Assembly: GCA_028023455.1 (NCBI GenBank)
Contig: JAQFVV010013091.1
Coordinates: forward strand, 126,001-190,000
From: Epiperipatus broadwayi
Lineage: Eukaryota > Onychophora > Udeonychophora > Euonychophora > Peripatidae
Direction: 5' to 3'
DNA length: 64,000 nt
The first letter of the stretch is position 1; each line of letters starts with the position of its first letter. A model generated the notes under the pieces. The model was not told the origin of the DNA. It ran no database searches and saw only the letters and a program-made list of their open reading frames with translations. Made by a program: the position numbers and the translations under genes. Positions 15,410 through 26,003 of this stretch are shown here, piece by piece.

Positions 15410-16476
15410 TGGTTGTTTTCTCTTAGCCTGTTGAAACTGCTTGAGGGCATAATTTCTATGTAAACAAATAGAATTATAATGTTGCGGGGGGGGGGGCATT
15501 CTTTTTTTTTTTCAACTTTATAGTGCTTTTTTTTGATTTACAATAAAATCATAAATAATGAAATTTATCTAAAATAAATAAAAAATAAATTGGATAAACC
15601 TTTTTTTTTTTAATTTTTATTTTTCTAAAATGAAATTTGTAATTTTAACAAAAATAAAAACAATACTGTGGTGATGCAAATCAAATTTTAACATGAAGAA
15701 AAATAAATAATTTCTCTAAAACAACATTGTGGCCTTGCAATTAAAATTGTTAATTTTAACAAGAATAAAAAGAAATAATTTCCCAAAACAACATCATGGC
15801 CATGAAAATATGAATTGTAATTTTAATAAGAATAAAAAGAAAGAAAACAACATTGTAGCCAAACTAAAACTGGTATTTTTGACTGGGCTCACGATTTTCT
15901 CACACAAACGTGAATTTTAGTGTGATTTCATAAAAATCATGCTTACACCTCCCCTTTGACAATTGATTAAAGTCTCACCCTTGTCCAGAGAAGTGGGGCA
16001 AATTTTCCACAATTTTATTACCTCATACTACATCATTGGATTTGGAAAATAATGACTTGGGGATGCAAATTTGAAGACTTTTGACAGTCTCAATTACAGA
16101 CACCCTCACAAAATACTGTAGCAAAATTTAAAATGGGATTGTTCATATAAACTGCGTAACACAAAGTTCAACATTAAGCAGCAGCAGTCATTGCGGCTGT
16201 GGCAGAATATAGAATTTAAAATGGGATTGTTTGTATAAATTGCGTAACACAAAGTTCACTGTAAGTGGTGGCATCCTCTGTGGCAGCAATAAACATCTTA
16301 TTTCCATGCTGTAGCATAGAAATAAGTGCTGCAGACAAGTAAACAGACTATTTCTATACTTAACCATTGGGATAGAAGGTTATATAGTGGTGTGGCCACT
16401 TAAACAGAATATTTCTGTGTATTTTCATAGAAATTACGCCCTCAAGTGGTTTCAACACACTAAGAGTAAACAACCA
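15410..16476. mobile_element. 1.07-kb non-autonomous DNA transposon with TIRs and TSD
   Basis: The ends are about 50-bp inverted repeats: TGGTTGTTTTCTCTTAG at the left, and CTAAGAGTAAACAACCA at the right, its near-perfect reverse complement. Similarity continues inward through GTTTCAA..., GAGGGC and ATTTCTATG. The element is flanked by TTAAAA on both sides (15404-15409, 16477-16482), a probable target-site duplication. No transposase frame is present. Inside are roughly 68-bp imperfect direct repeats (about 15640-15860), an 11-base G run near 15486, and a repeated unit of about 90 bp (16130-16260, ATGGGATTGTT and TGCGTAACACAAAGTTCA twice). TTAA-type targets recall piggyBac elements, but the superfamily is not established. 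Confidence 0.8.
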
Positions 16477-16482
16477 TTAAAA

Positions 16483-18439
16483 TATAAGAAATAAATTTTA
16501 TACAATATTAAATTAGACTAAAATTATAATACACAGAAAGATTGAATTAAATGAATAAGTAATTGAAATATCAACTAAGAAATTTCACATACTATAAGGA
16601 TTATTTTTATTAACAATTTTAATAAAATTTTAAATAACTATATTAAATATACAACATTAAACAAATACCACATAAAATTGTACCAGATATCTAGACTGAT
16701 TCTTTCAAAGATCTATTACTTCATTTGGCTTTTAAATACGTATAAATCATAATACAACAACAAACAAAATAATGACTTAACATTTTATAAAGTTATTTTA
16801 ATATCAAAAAGTAAATAAATAAATCCTTTATAAATTTTCATGTATCTCTATAAATTAATATGTACATAATCACTCCAATCTAAAATTTCTAATTTCTTTA
16901 TTTTATTATACAAACTCTCTGTAATAATCATTACATTAGAATTGGTTTCAATAAAAAAACATATTTGTATTAATTTTTATAGGTTATCAAAGATTTGGAA
17001 ATAACATTATCTTTTCTCAGTGACAAAAGTTGCTACAGATTATATCTTGTGGCGATTAAAAAAGTTGAAGTATTTTTAAATATATTGAACTTTATATACT
17101 GATTTATAGATTTTAGTTTAAAATGAAGTTAGTAGGAATAAAAATAAATGCATATATAAAAATACTTATATAAAAAAAACTTAATAAAGAATATCATTAA
17201 TTAATAAGAATATATCTTTTATAAACTTATGTTTGATATTTCAGTCAGTTTTTATGTGTCTGTGTCTTTCAAGTGCATGCAAATTTTAAGTGGCTTGTTT
17301 GTCGTGGAATAACATAATGAATCTATTATCCGCTCATAATTAATGTATTCCTGTATAAATTTCCGATAATATAGATTTAATTTTCTCAAAGTTCTTATTG
17401 GTAGTTTGTTTAAGTTTTTTAAAATCTTTTATATATCAGATTTCTTTTCAAATCATGATTAATTTAGTTAAACAGTTCTTCCTGAGTAACTGATAAATAT
17501 AAATTAGTAGCTTATCGTAATCTTTATTATATTAAGATGATATTTTAAAAATATATTTTATTGATAGTAAATCAAATCCAAAAGTCAGCATATTCAAAGT
17601 TATTGGATAGCATGCAACCAGACACCTATGACTGGCATTTTGATTTTGAAATCATTACTTTGAGTAGAAGTATAAGCCAAGTACGACCATTAAGTATAAA
17701 ATAGCAGAAATACAATTTTCCTTATTAGAAAAAAAACAATTAAATAAAGAACTATTGTAAGAGTTGGATTGCTTTGCTATTTTACTTACTAAATAAATAT
17801 TAGTTGGCTCATTGTAATCGGTGAAGCCTAGTTTTTTCAGTATTGATAAAAGTTCTATATGTTTTAATATTTTCAGTTTTAAGCAAATTTGAGGAAAACT
17901 GAACCTTAAAATGTTTGAAATTTTAAAAAGGTAGAATAATGATAACCAATAATTGTAAAACAAAAATTCAAGTCTTTAATCAGAAAGTCTTTCCTCAATA
18001 AATTGTCACATTTGGAACTTAGACTATTGACTTTATTTACTATTTGTAATTATAGCTTCTGGTAATGAAAGAAAGACGCCATTTACTTAATATAAGTTGA
18101 AGAAAGATTAATAAATACTAAAATGTATAGGGGAAAAGAAAGAACAGTTTCATCTTAGTGATATTTTTATCTAAAGCTCGATATTTATGATATAATGAGT
18201 ATTTACAAAAACATGTAAGTATTAGTCACGTTTAAAGTTAGAATTATTGTAAATTATGACAATATAAAAAAATAATCTAAAGATTAAACAATCAGTGTTT
18301 GCTTGATGGTTTGCAATATGTTGGGCTATTTCCATCATCTATCATTAAATGTAAAATATCTACAAAATGTAATTTTTTAAAAATATGAACAACTGTTAGT
18401 AATAACACACAAATAGACAACACAGATTAGTAGACTACA
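16483..18439. other. Intron sequence without a recognised element
   Basis: AT-rich part of the first visible intron between the TIR element and the PLE. A 102-codon open stretch on the minus strand (17655-17963) has no recognisable motif and a composition expected by chance in such AT-rich DNA. Confidence 0.45.
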
Positions 18440-20510
18440 CAACATTTCGAGTGGTTTTATTCTCTCTCTTCTTCACGTGCTTCTGGTCTGACCAGTGATA
18501 ATATTAGCATAGTAGCCAAACTCACTAACTAAACTAATTTATCAAAGACAACAGTCAGTAGAAATTTCATTTATCTATGAGTAATAGTTCAAATCCTCTT
18601 GATTCATCCAATTTGTTTAGGTTTTTTAAGAGCAAGATTAATTAGAAGCTTCCAAACATTATATATTACCATACTGGATTGAATTATAGGATTATTTTCC
18701 AGTGTAATATAAATAGCATCTTTGAATTTTCTTCTTTGCACTTTTTTTCTTTTCATCCATTATTTTTATATTTTCCCAATCAAACATATGGTCTACTACT
18801 ATAGACATATCTGTTTTTCTTTTCTAACCATTAGTTTGTGTTTTTTCAATTGTTGTTCAATAAGGTCACAAGTCTCACAATATACTTTTTTCCACATTCA
18901 TGTGGTATTTCATATTCACCATTTTTATTTTTAAGCATTTTAAATTTAGGCTTTATAGAAGTTAGAATTCCTCAAAGTGTGGTAGGCTTTGGAAAACTGT
19001 TCTAATGTTATATTGATTGTAGGCTTACTTTAATTTGTCCACCATATGGAGTATGTGTGGATACACTACAATACCAAATAACAGTAGTTTTGTGTATGGG
19101 TCTCTTTTTATTATAGATTAAAGAATTTCTTGATGATATTTAACAGATAACCATTTTTCATGAGAGTTTGTTCTATGTAGATCTTTTTGTTTTTAAATCA
19201 CTGGCTTTTAACAAACTTGTTTGCTCTGTTTTTTAGTAATAGTATAATTCCATGTGTTGTGCTTCTGGTGTGGTTGTATGTATATGCTAAATACTTGCAT
19301 GTTGGTTTCCTATAAACTTTTGTTTTAACTTTGTCTTGAGTTAGACTTGTTACAAAAACAACTAAAAATGACAATTTTAGTTTTTGTTCTGATTCCAATG
19401 TGAATTTAAGTGAAGCTTATATGTTGTTGATATGCATCCAGAATTGATATAATTCTGCTTCATAATGCAGCTATATAAGAAATTTGTTATCAAAAGTATG
19501 AAGTCACATTTTACATGAAAATGGAATAGCATTTATGGTTATAGTTTCAAGTTTTTCCATGTAAATGGTGCTAAAAAAGGTGACAGCAGAGAGCCCATGG
19601 TCATCTCTTGATTTTGTTGGAAGAAATTGGGTTTATATTGAAACTATGTTGTTGTTATCATAGATAGTCAATAGTTCCATTATACTATCAATAAGTAGAG
19701 TTGTTTTGGTTTGTAGACTATTATCATCATATTATCTTTTTCTTGTAATAGACAATGTTTCATCACATTATACATTTGTAAATAAGTTGTCTACACCAAA
19801 GCTTACCAACATATTAGTTTTTTTTTCAATTTTCATATCCCTAATTAATTCTAGAAATTGCTTAAAATTCATGATGAAAGGACTAAAAATTTTAAATAGA
19901 AATCCTGATATGTTTTGAAATGGGCAATTTCTAAAACTAACAATAGGTATTAATGGAACATTGTCTCTATGGATTTTAGATAGTTCCTAAAGATGAGAGA
20001 TTTTGCTGAAATATGAGGTTAATTTTTTTTTTGTATCACTGAAATACACACTATGCTTCCAAAGTAATGAATGTACTTTACTTCTACATTTGGAATTGGA
20101 TTTTTTTGACATGTTTTTGTATTGCCCTACTGTGAGATATTCTTGTATTTTATTATAATAATCAGTTATATCCATTAAAACTGTAGTGTATCTTTGTTGT
20201 AAGGGAGAATGATTATAGATTTATTCTGTTTGAAAAATTTAATAGCTTTCATCTCATTACATGTAATGTTTGATTTCTGTTTTTGAGACTCTCAAAGTGT
20301 TCCTTTAACTCTCCAGCATAATTCTGCTGCTTCTTCTAGAGGTAATTTTTGGGTGACTTCTTCAGTGGCTGCCATTTTGCATGAATACATTAAAAGTAAT
20401 AATGTAACATACAATCTATCAATTTTGTAATTTAAACATCTTAGCTCTAAGCATTTTACAGATACTGAATTATCTGTTCTTAGAAAAAGGCTAAACTTTG
20501 CCATTATACA
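18440..20510 (-). pseudogene. Decayed Penelope-like element (RT plus GIY-YIG nuclease)
   Basis: Read on the minus strand in broken frames, this region has PLE motifs in canonical order. An N-terminal segment lies near 20280-20380. A DYYNK segment is near 20160, and SKIHRDNVPLIPIVSF near 19950 corresponds to the PLE P-K-I-H-K / P-L-R-P-I-V block. MGSLLSP is near 19600 (PLE consensus MGSPLSP), and TKVYRKPT near 19300 matches the VYRKPTHT block. Finally YEIPHECGKKYI near 18890 is the GIY-YIG endonuclease core. The 3' tail near 18440-18475 has a GAAGAAGAGAG ... CTCGAAATGTTG hairpin of the kind found at PLE ends. Frameshifts and stops are frequent, so it is inactive. It lies antisense in the first visible intron of the cysteine-rich gene. 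Confidence 0.85.
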
Positions 20511-20814
20511 CCAAATAGTGCAAAATATCAGTTAAAAACTGGTAAACATCACATGACCACAAGATGGCACTACTATATGGAGAGTGTTGTTTTGTTTTGA
20601 ATTGTTTAAAAACTGGTCTTGCAATTTGAATGTTATGATATCTAATAATTATATTTGACTGAAATACTTAAAACCAAAAATTACTTTGCTTTCAACTTGA
20701 AAGCCAAGATTTTAAAAGTATTGTATAAATTTTGTTAGACTATAAATCTGCTAATTTTCCACTTAATAAATGCATTTCTTTTTTAATTTTAAAAATGTAC
20801 ACTTTTTATTTTAG

Positions 20815-20970
20815 TTTCTAGTCTAAAGGAAAATTGTGAATATGATGATCAGTGTATCACAGGGGCATCTGGACCCTCATCCATGTTTTGTGAAAAACAT
20901 AGGTCAAGTAGTACTTGTGAATGTAAAACTGGATACACAGAATCAAATGACAACAAGACATGTGTTACAG
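20815..20970 (+). CDS. Exon b of a cysteine-rich EB/EGF-like module gene
   Basis: Acceptor ATTTTAG at 20814 and donor GTAAATC at 20971; 156 bases, phase 1 at both ends (52 codons). An alternative AG seven bases downstream would create an immediate stop, which settles the acceptor. The peptide runs VSSLKENCEYDDQC ... STCECKTGYTESNDNKTCVT. Its six cysteines are spaced C-x5-C-x11-C-x8-C-x-C-x12-C, with the C-x-C-x2-GY signature typical of EB/EGF-like modules. It is homologous in layout to exons a and c but distinct in sequence, so the modules are not recent duplicates. The role is probably extracellular binding or adhesion; the ligand is unknown. Confidence 0.9.
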
Positions 20971-22189
20971 GTAAATCAAATTTTATATCATTTATAATAA
21001 GTGATAATATTAGAAACTAAGATATTGGACATCAAATAGATTAATGAGCTTTGTAGATGCATATATATTTTACCTAACTAGGAAAATTGTTTACCAGAAT
21101 CCATGAAATCAATATAGAAGTAGTAATAAATCTTTGAGTTTATTACTTCACTGATTCATTAGTTTAATTTAAAATGCTTCATTTGAAACAAAATGTTTCT
21201 AATTTTCAAAATAACATCCAATATTATCAACTACCTTAAACTTGGGTGTAATTTCGATCATTGATTACTTACAAACATTAAATTAATTAACTGTGACACT
21301 TTATAAATCATTAATTCTTTTACTGAGTCACAATAATAAGATCATGTTTATCTTGGTATTATATGGCATTGAGCCTCCCAATGTTATTTAAAGATGGAGT
21401 GAGATCTATCATTGCCTCTGCATTAACTTTTTTATAAATATTTGGGCATTTTTTATGCTAGAGAAGTTATAGAGGTCAGATACTATAGCTACATATTTTT
21501 AATCAATTCCTAGATGAAGAAATAAAAAAAATCACTTTGTTAAAATGGAACTGCTACGTTTAGCTTGCTATTTTAATGCTAGAATATCATTTAACCTTCC
21601 AAGCCACTAACCATATATTCAATCATTTATTTATTTTTTGACAAGTGGCAGTTTAATGAAATGGCGAAATGTAAAATCAAAAGTTATATAATTTCTGAAA
21701 TTACTTTTAGTTGGCTTTGACCATCATTTGATTTTTAATCTTATCTGTCGCATTGAAGAAACCCTATGAATTGTTTAATATCTGTTAGTTAGTTACTGTA
21801 ATACAACGATTTCTATGTTAAATAGTTAAACAGAAATATATTTTCTCCTATTTTTTTATAGCTAGAAATAGAACCTGAACTTGAAATTGCTCAACACTAA
21901 TGTGTATTAAACACGTTTAAAACAACTATACAAATAATAATTTAGTTAAGTATAACTCCAAATACATTGGTTTTAGTACTCTTCTTTTCTGTAGTTTTAA
22001 TTATAGTCGAAGTTTTTTCAAAGGAAAATTATATTTTATACTTTTTAATTTTAACATTTAAAAAAAAAACAAAAAACAAGGCGTAATATTTGCACACTTA
22101 TTACTTAAAAAAAAAGAAGAAATTCTTATATATTCCGCAGTGCTTAAAGTTAGTGCAATCATGCATATATGCATATATATATATATAAA
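20971..22189. other. Intron sequence without a recognised element
   Basis: Start of the 12.3-kb intron between exons b and c. AT-rich; nothing recognised before the SINE. Confidence 0.5.
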
Positions 22190-22285
22190 GTGGTTGAGAG
22201 GTCAGCGCGACTGCCTTGCACTAGCAGGCAGTTGCCCGGGTTGCGGGTTCGCGTCCCGGCCAATGCTATGACACTTAAAAAAAAA
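22190..22285 (+). mobile_element. tRNA-derived SINE (type 2)
   Basis: GTGGTTGAGAGGTCAGCGCG resembles a tRNA D-arm with A box, and CGGGTTCGCGTCCCGG is a near-perfect T-arm with B box about 35 bases downstream. A short body (CAATGCTATGACACTT) and an A run close the unit. A diverged copy of the same family is at 38075-38161 on the minus strand with the same body and A tail, so this is a SINE rather than a functional tRNA gene. Confidence 0.75.
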
Positions 22286-22427
22286 GTAGTTTTGGAGTTA
22301 AATCATGTATTTTTGAAAAAATTAAATATAATATATATATTTGTACTGTTATTAAAACACCTCATTTTGCTCTTGATTATATTTAAAAGAATATAAGTTT
22401 ATAATTAATTGTGGTTAAAGATAAATG

Positions 22428-22952
22428 ATATCAACAAATTAAAAATCCTTCTCCTTTTTCTTTTCAAAAACTTTATGTTTTTATCTCAATACTGAACATA
22501 TATATACATTTATATAATAAAAAACTCCAATGTTTCAACTGTTTTTATCTCATACAGTCATTTTCAAGGATCTGCAACAACAATATTAAATACATATCAA
22601 TAAGTAAACTTCAATTACATAAAAACTTTCTCTTACATTAACATAAACAATAACAAACATATTAAACATATAGAAATATATAGAAAGATGTAAGTAAAAT
22701 ATATTTCTACATGTTTAATATGTTTGTTACTGTTTATGTTAATGTACGAGAAAGTTTTTATGTAATTGAAGTTTATTTATTGATATGTATTTAATATTGT
22801 TGTTGCAGATCTTTGAAAATGACTGTATGAGATAAAAACAGTTGAAACGTTGGAGTTTTGTATTATATAAATGTATATATATGTTCAGTATTGAGATAAA
22901 AAAAATAAAGTTTTTGAAAAGAAAAAGGAGAAGGATTTTTAATTTGTTGATA
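22428..22952. repeat. Large snapback inverted repeat (about 254-bp arms, 17-bp loop)
   Basis: The left arm (22428-22681) is an almost perfect reverse complement of the right arm (22699-22952). For example AATTAAAAATCCTTCTCC at 22437 pairs with GGAGAAGGATTTTTAATT at the far end. Only 17 bases separate the arms. Inside each arm the antisense reading contains TGAAAATGACTG ... CAGTTGAAAC, a short stem followed by GAAAC that recalls hammerhead-like motifs at PLE termini. It is likely an inverted pair of PLE-like ends or a foldback element. A transcript would form long double-stranded RNA. Confidence 0.85.
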
Positions 22953-23427
22953 TTATTGTAAAACATATATATTTTACAAGAAAAAGTGGATGTACTTTTG
23001 CTGTGTTATTATATATGATAAAGATAAATGGTATACAGATATATACATCTAAGTCTTATTTATTATTAATACATTTTCCATAAAAAGTACATGCAGCATA
23101 TATTAATAATATAAACATTATAGTTAATATTTATTATTTATAAAATTTATAGTATTTAGACTAACAATATTAAACATTCTTGGGTAATACAGGATTATGT
23201 TCTAACAACTTTTATGCAATTGTAAACATATCGTTTTCAATTAACTACACTATAATGTAAAATAAAATTACCAAAGCTGTAAAATAGATACTGGATACTT
23301 TTATATCACTAGATAACTATTACATTGTAAAATACTAACAGTTATCGGACAGAGCCGATTTTTACAAATCTATTTCTCAATAATAAAAAAATTAGTCATG
23401 AAATGTAAATAAATGTATAAATTAGAT
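22953..23427. other. No gene seen
   Basis: AT-rich intron sequence between the snapback and the MITE. Confidence 0.5.
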
Positions 23428-23601
23428 GATAACAATCAACTCTTAAGCTATCAACAATCAACCTATAGTCAAGGCAACAATAATAAAAGCGGTACACTTC
23501 TAGATGTAGTTGATAACAAACAACTCTTAAGCCTTTATTGTTAAAAGAGGTTGCCTTAACTGCAGGCTGAGTTGTTGATAGTTTACGGATTGATTGTTAT
23601 C
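23428..23601. mobile_element. Small MITE with about 50-bp terminal inverted repeats
   Basis: GATAACAATCAACTC ... CAAGGCAAC at the left end is matched in reverse complement by GTTGCCTTAACTG ... GATTGATTGTTATC at the right, over about 51 bases with several mismatches. An internal partial copy (GATAACAAACAACTCTTAAG, 23511) repeats the left end. With no coding capacity and 174 bp in total, it fits a MITE of unassigned superfamily. Confidence 0.65.
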
Positions 23602-23644
23602 AAATTATAACAAAGAAAGAGGGCGGAGGAAGTAACTTATTGAC

Positions 23645-23800
23645 TAAACCAATTGATTATTTATTATACTATTGCAATTAAAAAAAGTCGATAACAATAG
23701 GATAGGTACATAAATTAATTTAAACCAATTGATTATTTTATAATACTATTGTAATTTAAAAAGTGGATGACAATGGGGTAAGTATATATAATGAAAAAGA
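23645..23800 (+). repeat. Imperfect tandem repeat, period about 76 bp
   Basis: Two copies of an ACCAATTGATTATTT ... ACTATTG ... TGACAAT/CGATAACAAT unit follow each other, ending near 23800. No coding potential. Confidence 0.5.
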
Positions 23801-23829
23801 GGAATTAATGGATTGATTTTAATTTTTAA

Positions 23830-24889
23830 GCTAATTAATTTCTAAAGATAAAAAATGACTTAGACGGAGGGTTAAATTTGGGACGGTATTATGAGGGGAA
23901 AAAGGCTTGCGCAATAGCTTGACAATTATGAAGCAATAAATAAAGTTGTATTTATATAGAAACTGTATATATTTTTTATAATTTATAATTACATTACAGT
24001 TTTACAATTTGCAGTGAATTCTGGGATATTTTCAATAACATGAAATTGAGCAAACATCAATTTTAAATAAATAACATCTAAGATAAAACTAAATCTCAGC
24101 AAGTTTATCTACTTGTATTGACAATGAAAATAATAATACCTAACAAATAATAGTGGAATTCATTTTATCTTTGGAAAATAGTTAATATTAATTTAATGTG
24201 TGAGAATAAATTATCCTCACTGCAAATATAAAATATAGTCTGTTTAATTTTAATTTACACCAACGTGTATTGTACATACAACAATAAGATAACATCAGAT
24301 GATAAACAATGAGGATTGCCAATCCTCATTGTTTATAACTTACAAGCTTAAGAGAATAGGGTCATGTGATTTATGACTCTTATTTTGACTATTTAACATT
24401 AGATGATGTCTTAACATCAATTTTAATCAGTCTTTAACATAGACTGACCAATTTTACTTTCTGTACATTATAAATCTATATGTACTGTCCTGACTTAGCA
24501 AATACTTTTTTTTCTTGCTTATGAGAAATTTCATTATCTCTCCTCTCGTAATCTTTACCATTGTTATCAGTCCATTTTTAATAGATAAAGAAATTATTAT
24601 ATTTAGGCCTCATTTATTACTCATTTATTATGTTTATGTTAATTTTCCACAATGCATGTATTAGCAGAGGCAATAATAATAAAAGTGTACTGTTTGCTTG
24701 CATGCAATTACAAATTTTGAATAAACTTTATTTACAATAATAGCATGTATATGCACATAGTCAGTGCACAGTACCCCTGACTCTATAAAATAATTCTTAA
24801 ATCTCTTAGATCTACAATTTTTACAGATCCAGGAAAAGGCACAGCTCTCTCTCTCTCTTATCATTATGATTGGTAATTATATCCACATG
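23830..24889. other. Intron sequence; one perfect hairpin
   Basis: Contains a perfect palindrome at 24302-24336 (ATAAACAATGAGGATTG followed by its reverse complement with no loop). Nothing else was recognised. Confidence 0.5.
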
Positions 24890-25720
24890 ATTTGATAGTT
24901 TTGATGATAAAGCATCTTACCATAGTTCCACAGTATTATTGCCTGACTGATTATTTATTCCATCAGCCAGAGTATGACTGGACGTTTTTATATTTTGTTC
25001 TGCTGAGGAGGTATCTTCTTACTCTTCACTTTTACTAGATATGGATTTGGTATTGGCTAATATAAGTTGCTGATAATTTCATTTGACATATCACACTGAT
25101 GTATCTGCAGATGATTTATATGACTTTTTATAAATTATTCATTATTTAATTTGATTATTCCAACTATATTATATACTTCTTTGACTATGACACCAAAATT
25201 ATTTTTTTAAAAGTCTCTATATCATATGGTTTCACCCACTATAAATTTTTAAAATTTACGTTAGAATATTTTTCATCAGCAATATTTTTCAGTTACATTG
25301 TTCACTGGCAATAGCTTTTACTTCAATAATAAAGTCTTCCAGCATTTTCAAGGTAGATACAGTTGGGATGAAATGTTGGTAAACCATAGCTTCTACCAAT
25401 GTTTCCTTAATATCGCTAGGTTGCATTTTCTGGAGCATAGACAATAGGACTCATCTTTTTCAATCATTCCATTTGATTGGGTGGAGTTAAAATATGGTGT
25501 ATTTCTTTATCTGCCAAATACCTATCAAATTTTGCAGAGATAAATATTATTCAATTGTCTTATACAAAAATTTCTAGATGGCTAGCAAAAACTGCTCGGA
25601 GGACCTTACTGTATACTAAAATCTAGTGTTTTTTTACAATTTTATACTGAGATCAATAAGATTAAGAACCTATTAATAATTAGAAGCTGATGTCTATTCA
25701 TAGATCAAAAGAATCTATGT
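24890..25720 (-). pseudogene. Ty3/gypsy integrase remnant
   Basis: On the minus strand a broken reading contains KFDRYLADKEIHHILTPP, then SNGMIEK one frame away (about 25440-25530). This matches the integrase core around the third catalytic acidic residue (consensus PQSNGMIE). Continuing down the minus strand, EAMVYQH (about 25385) fits the integrase segment with the YN-x-x-xH pattern. Segments near 25110-25230 (WVKPYDIETFKK, FIKSHINHL) resemble the C-terminal domain. Stops and frameshifts interrupt all parts. Reverse transcriptase is not seen upstream, so this is an isolated pol 3' fragment. Confidence 0.65.
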
Positions 25721-25751
25721 GAACCCTTTGCCAAATTTTTTAAATTTTTTA

Positions 25752-25985
25752 TATGCTTATGATTACACTCTTCCACTAGGGCTTAAAAGCAGATAGAAAC
25801 TAGTTGTAATCTTGGTTGAGAGTGGGATATTGAATATTACACTACAGAAATATTATTTATTAAATGGATAATCATTCCTATTCTAATAAATGACTAGTAA
25901 ATTTAGTAATATACTTCTATCAATGTGGATTGTATCAATGTTGTGAGGGTTGGTAAGTTTAACAAAATTAAACTCTAGAAATTAT
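25752..25985 (+). repeat. Partial family-A hammerhead (retrozyme-like) repeat unit
   Basis: The TATGATTACACTC ... CACTACAGAAATATTATTTATTAA ... AATGACTAGTAAA order matches the non-ribozyme body of the repeat units at 31477-32067 and 35566-36290. The hammerhead part is absent. The unit stops in an AT run at the left border of the 2-kb LTR-like pair. The next unit resumes on the far side of the inserted elements (31440), suggesting one array that was split. Confidence 0.65.
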
Positions 25986-26003
25986 ATATATATATATATA
26001 TAT

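Noticed and set aside
17655-17963. 102-codon minus-strand open frame
   Set aside because: Very hydrophobic and AT-driven composition, no motif, and inside an intron of the opposite strand; expected by chance in such AT-rich DNA.
22190-22285. Functional tRNA gene
   Set aside because: The A and B boxes are good but the acceptor stem does not close, and the unit continues into a body and A tail shared with a second copy at 38.1 kb, so it is a SINE.
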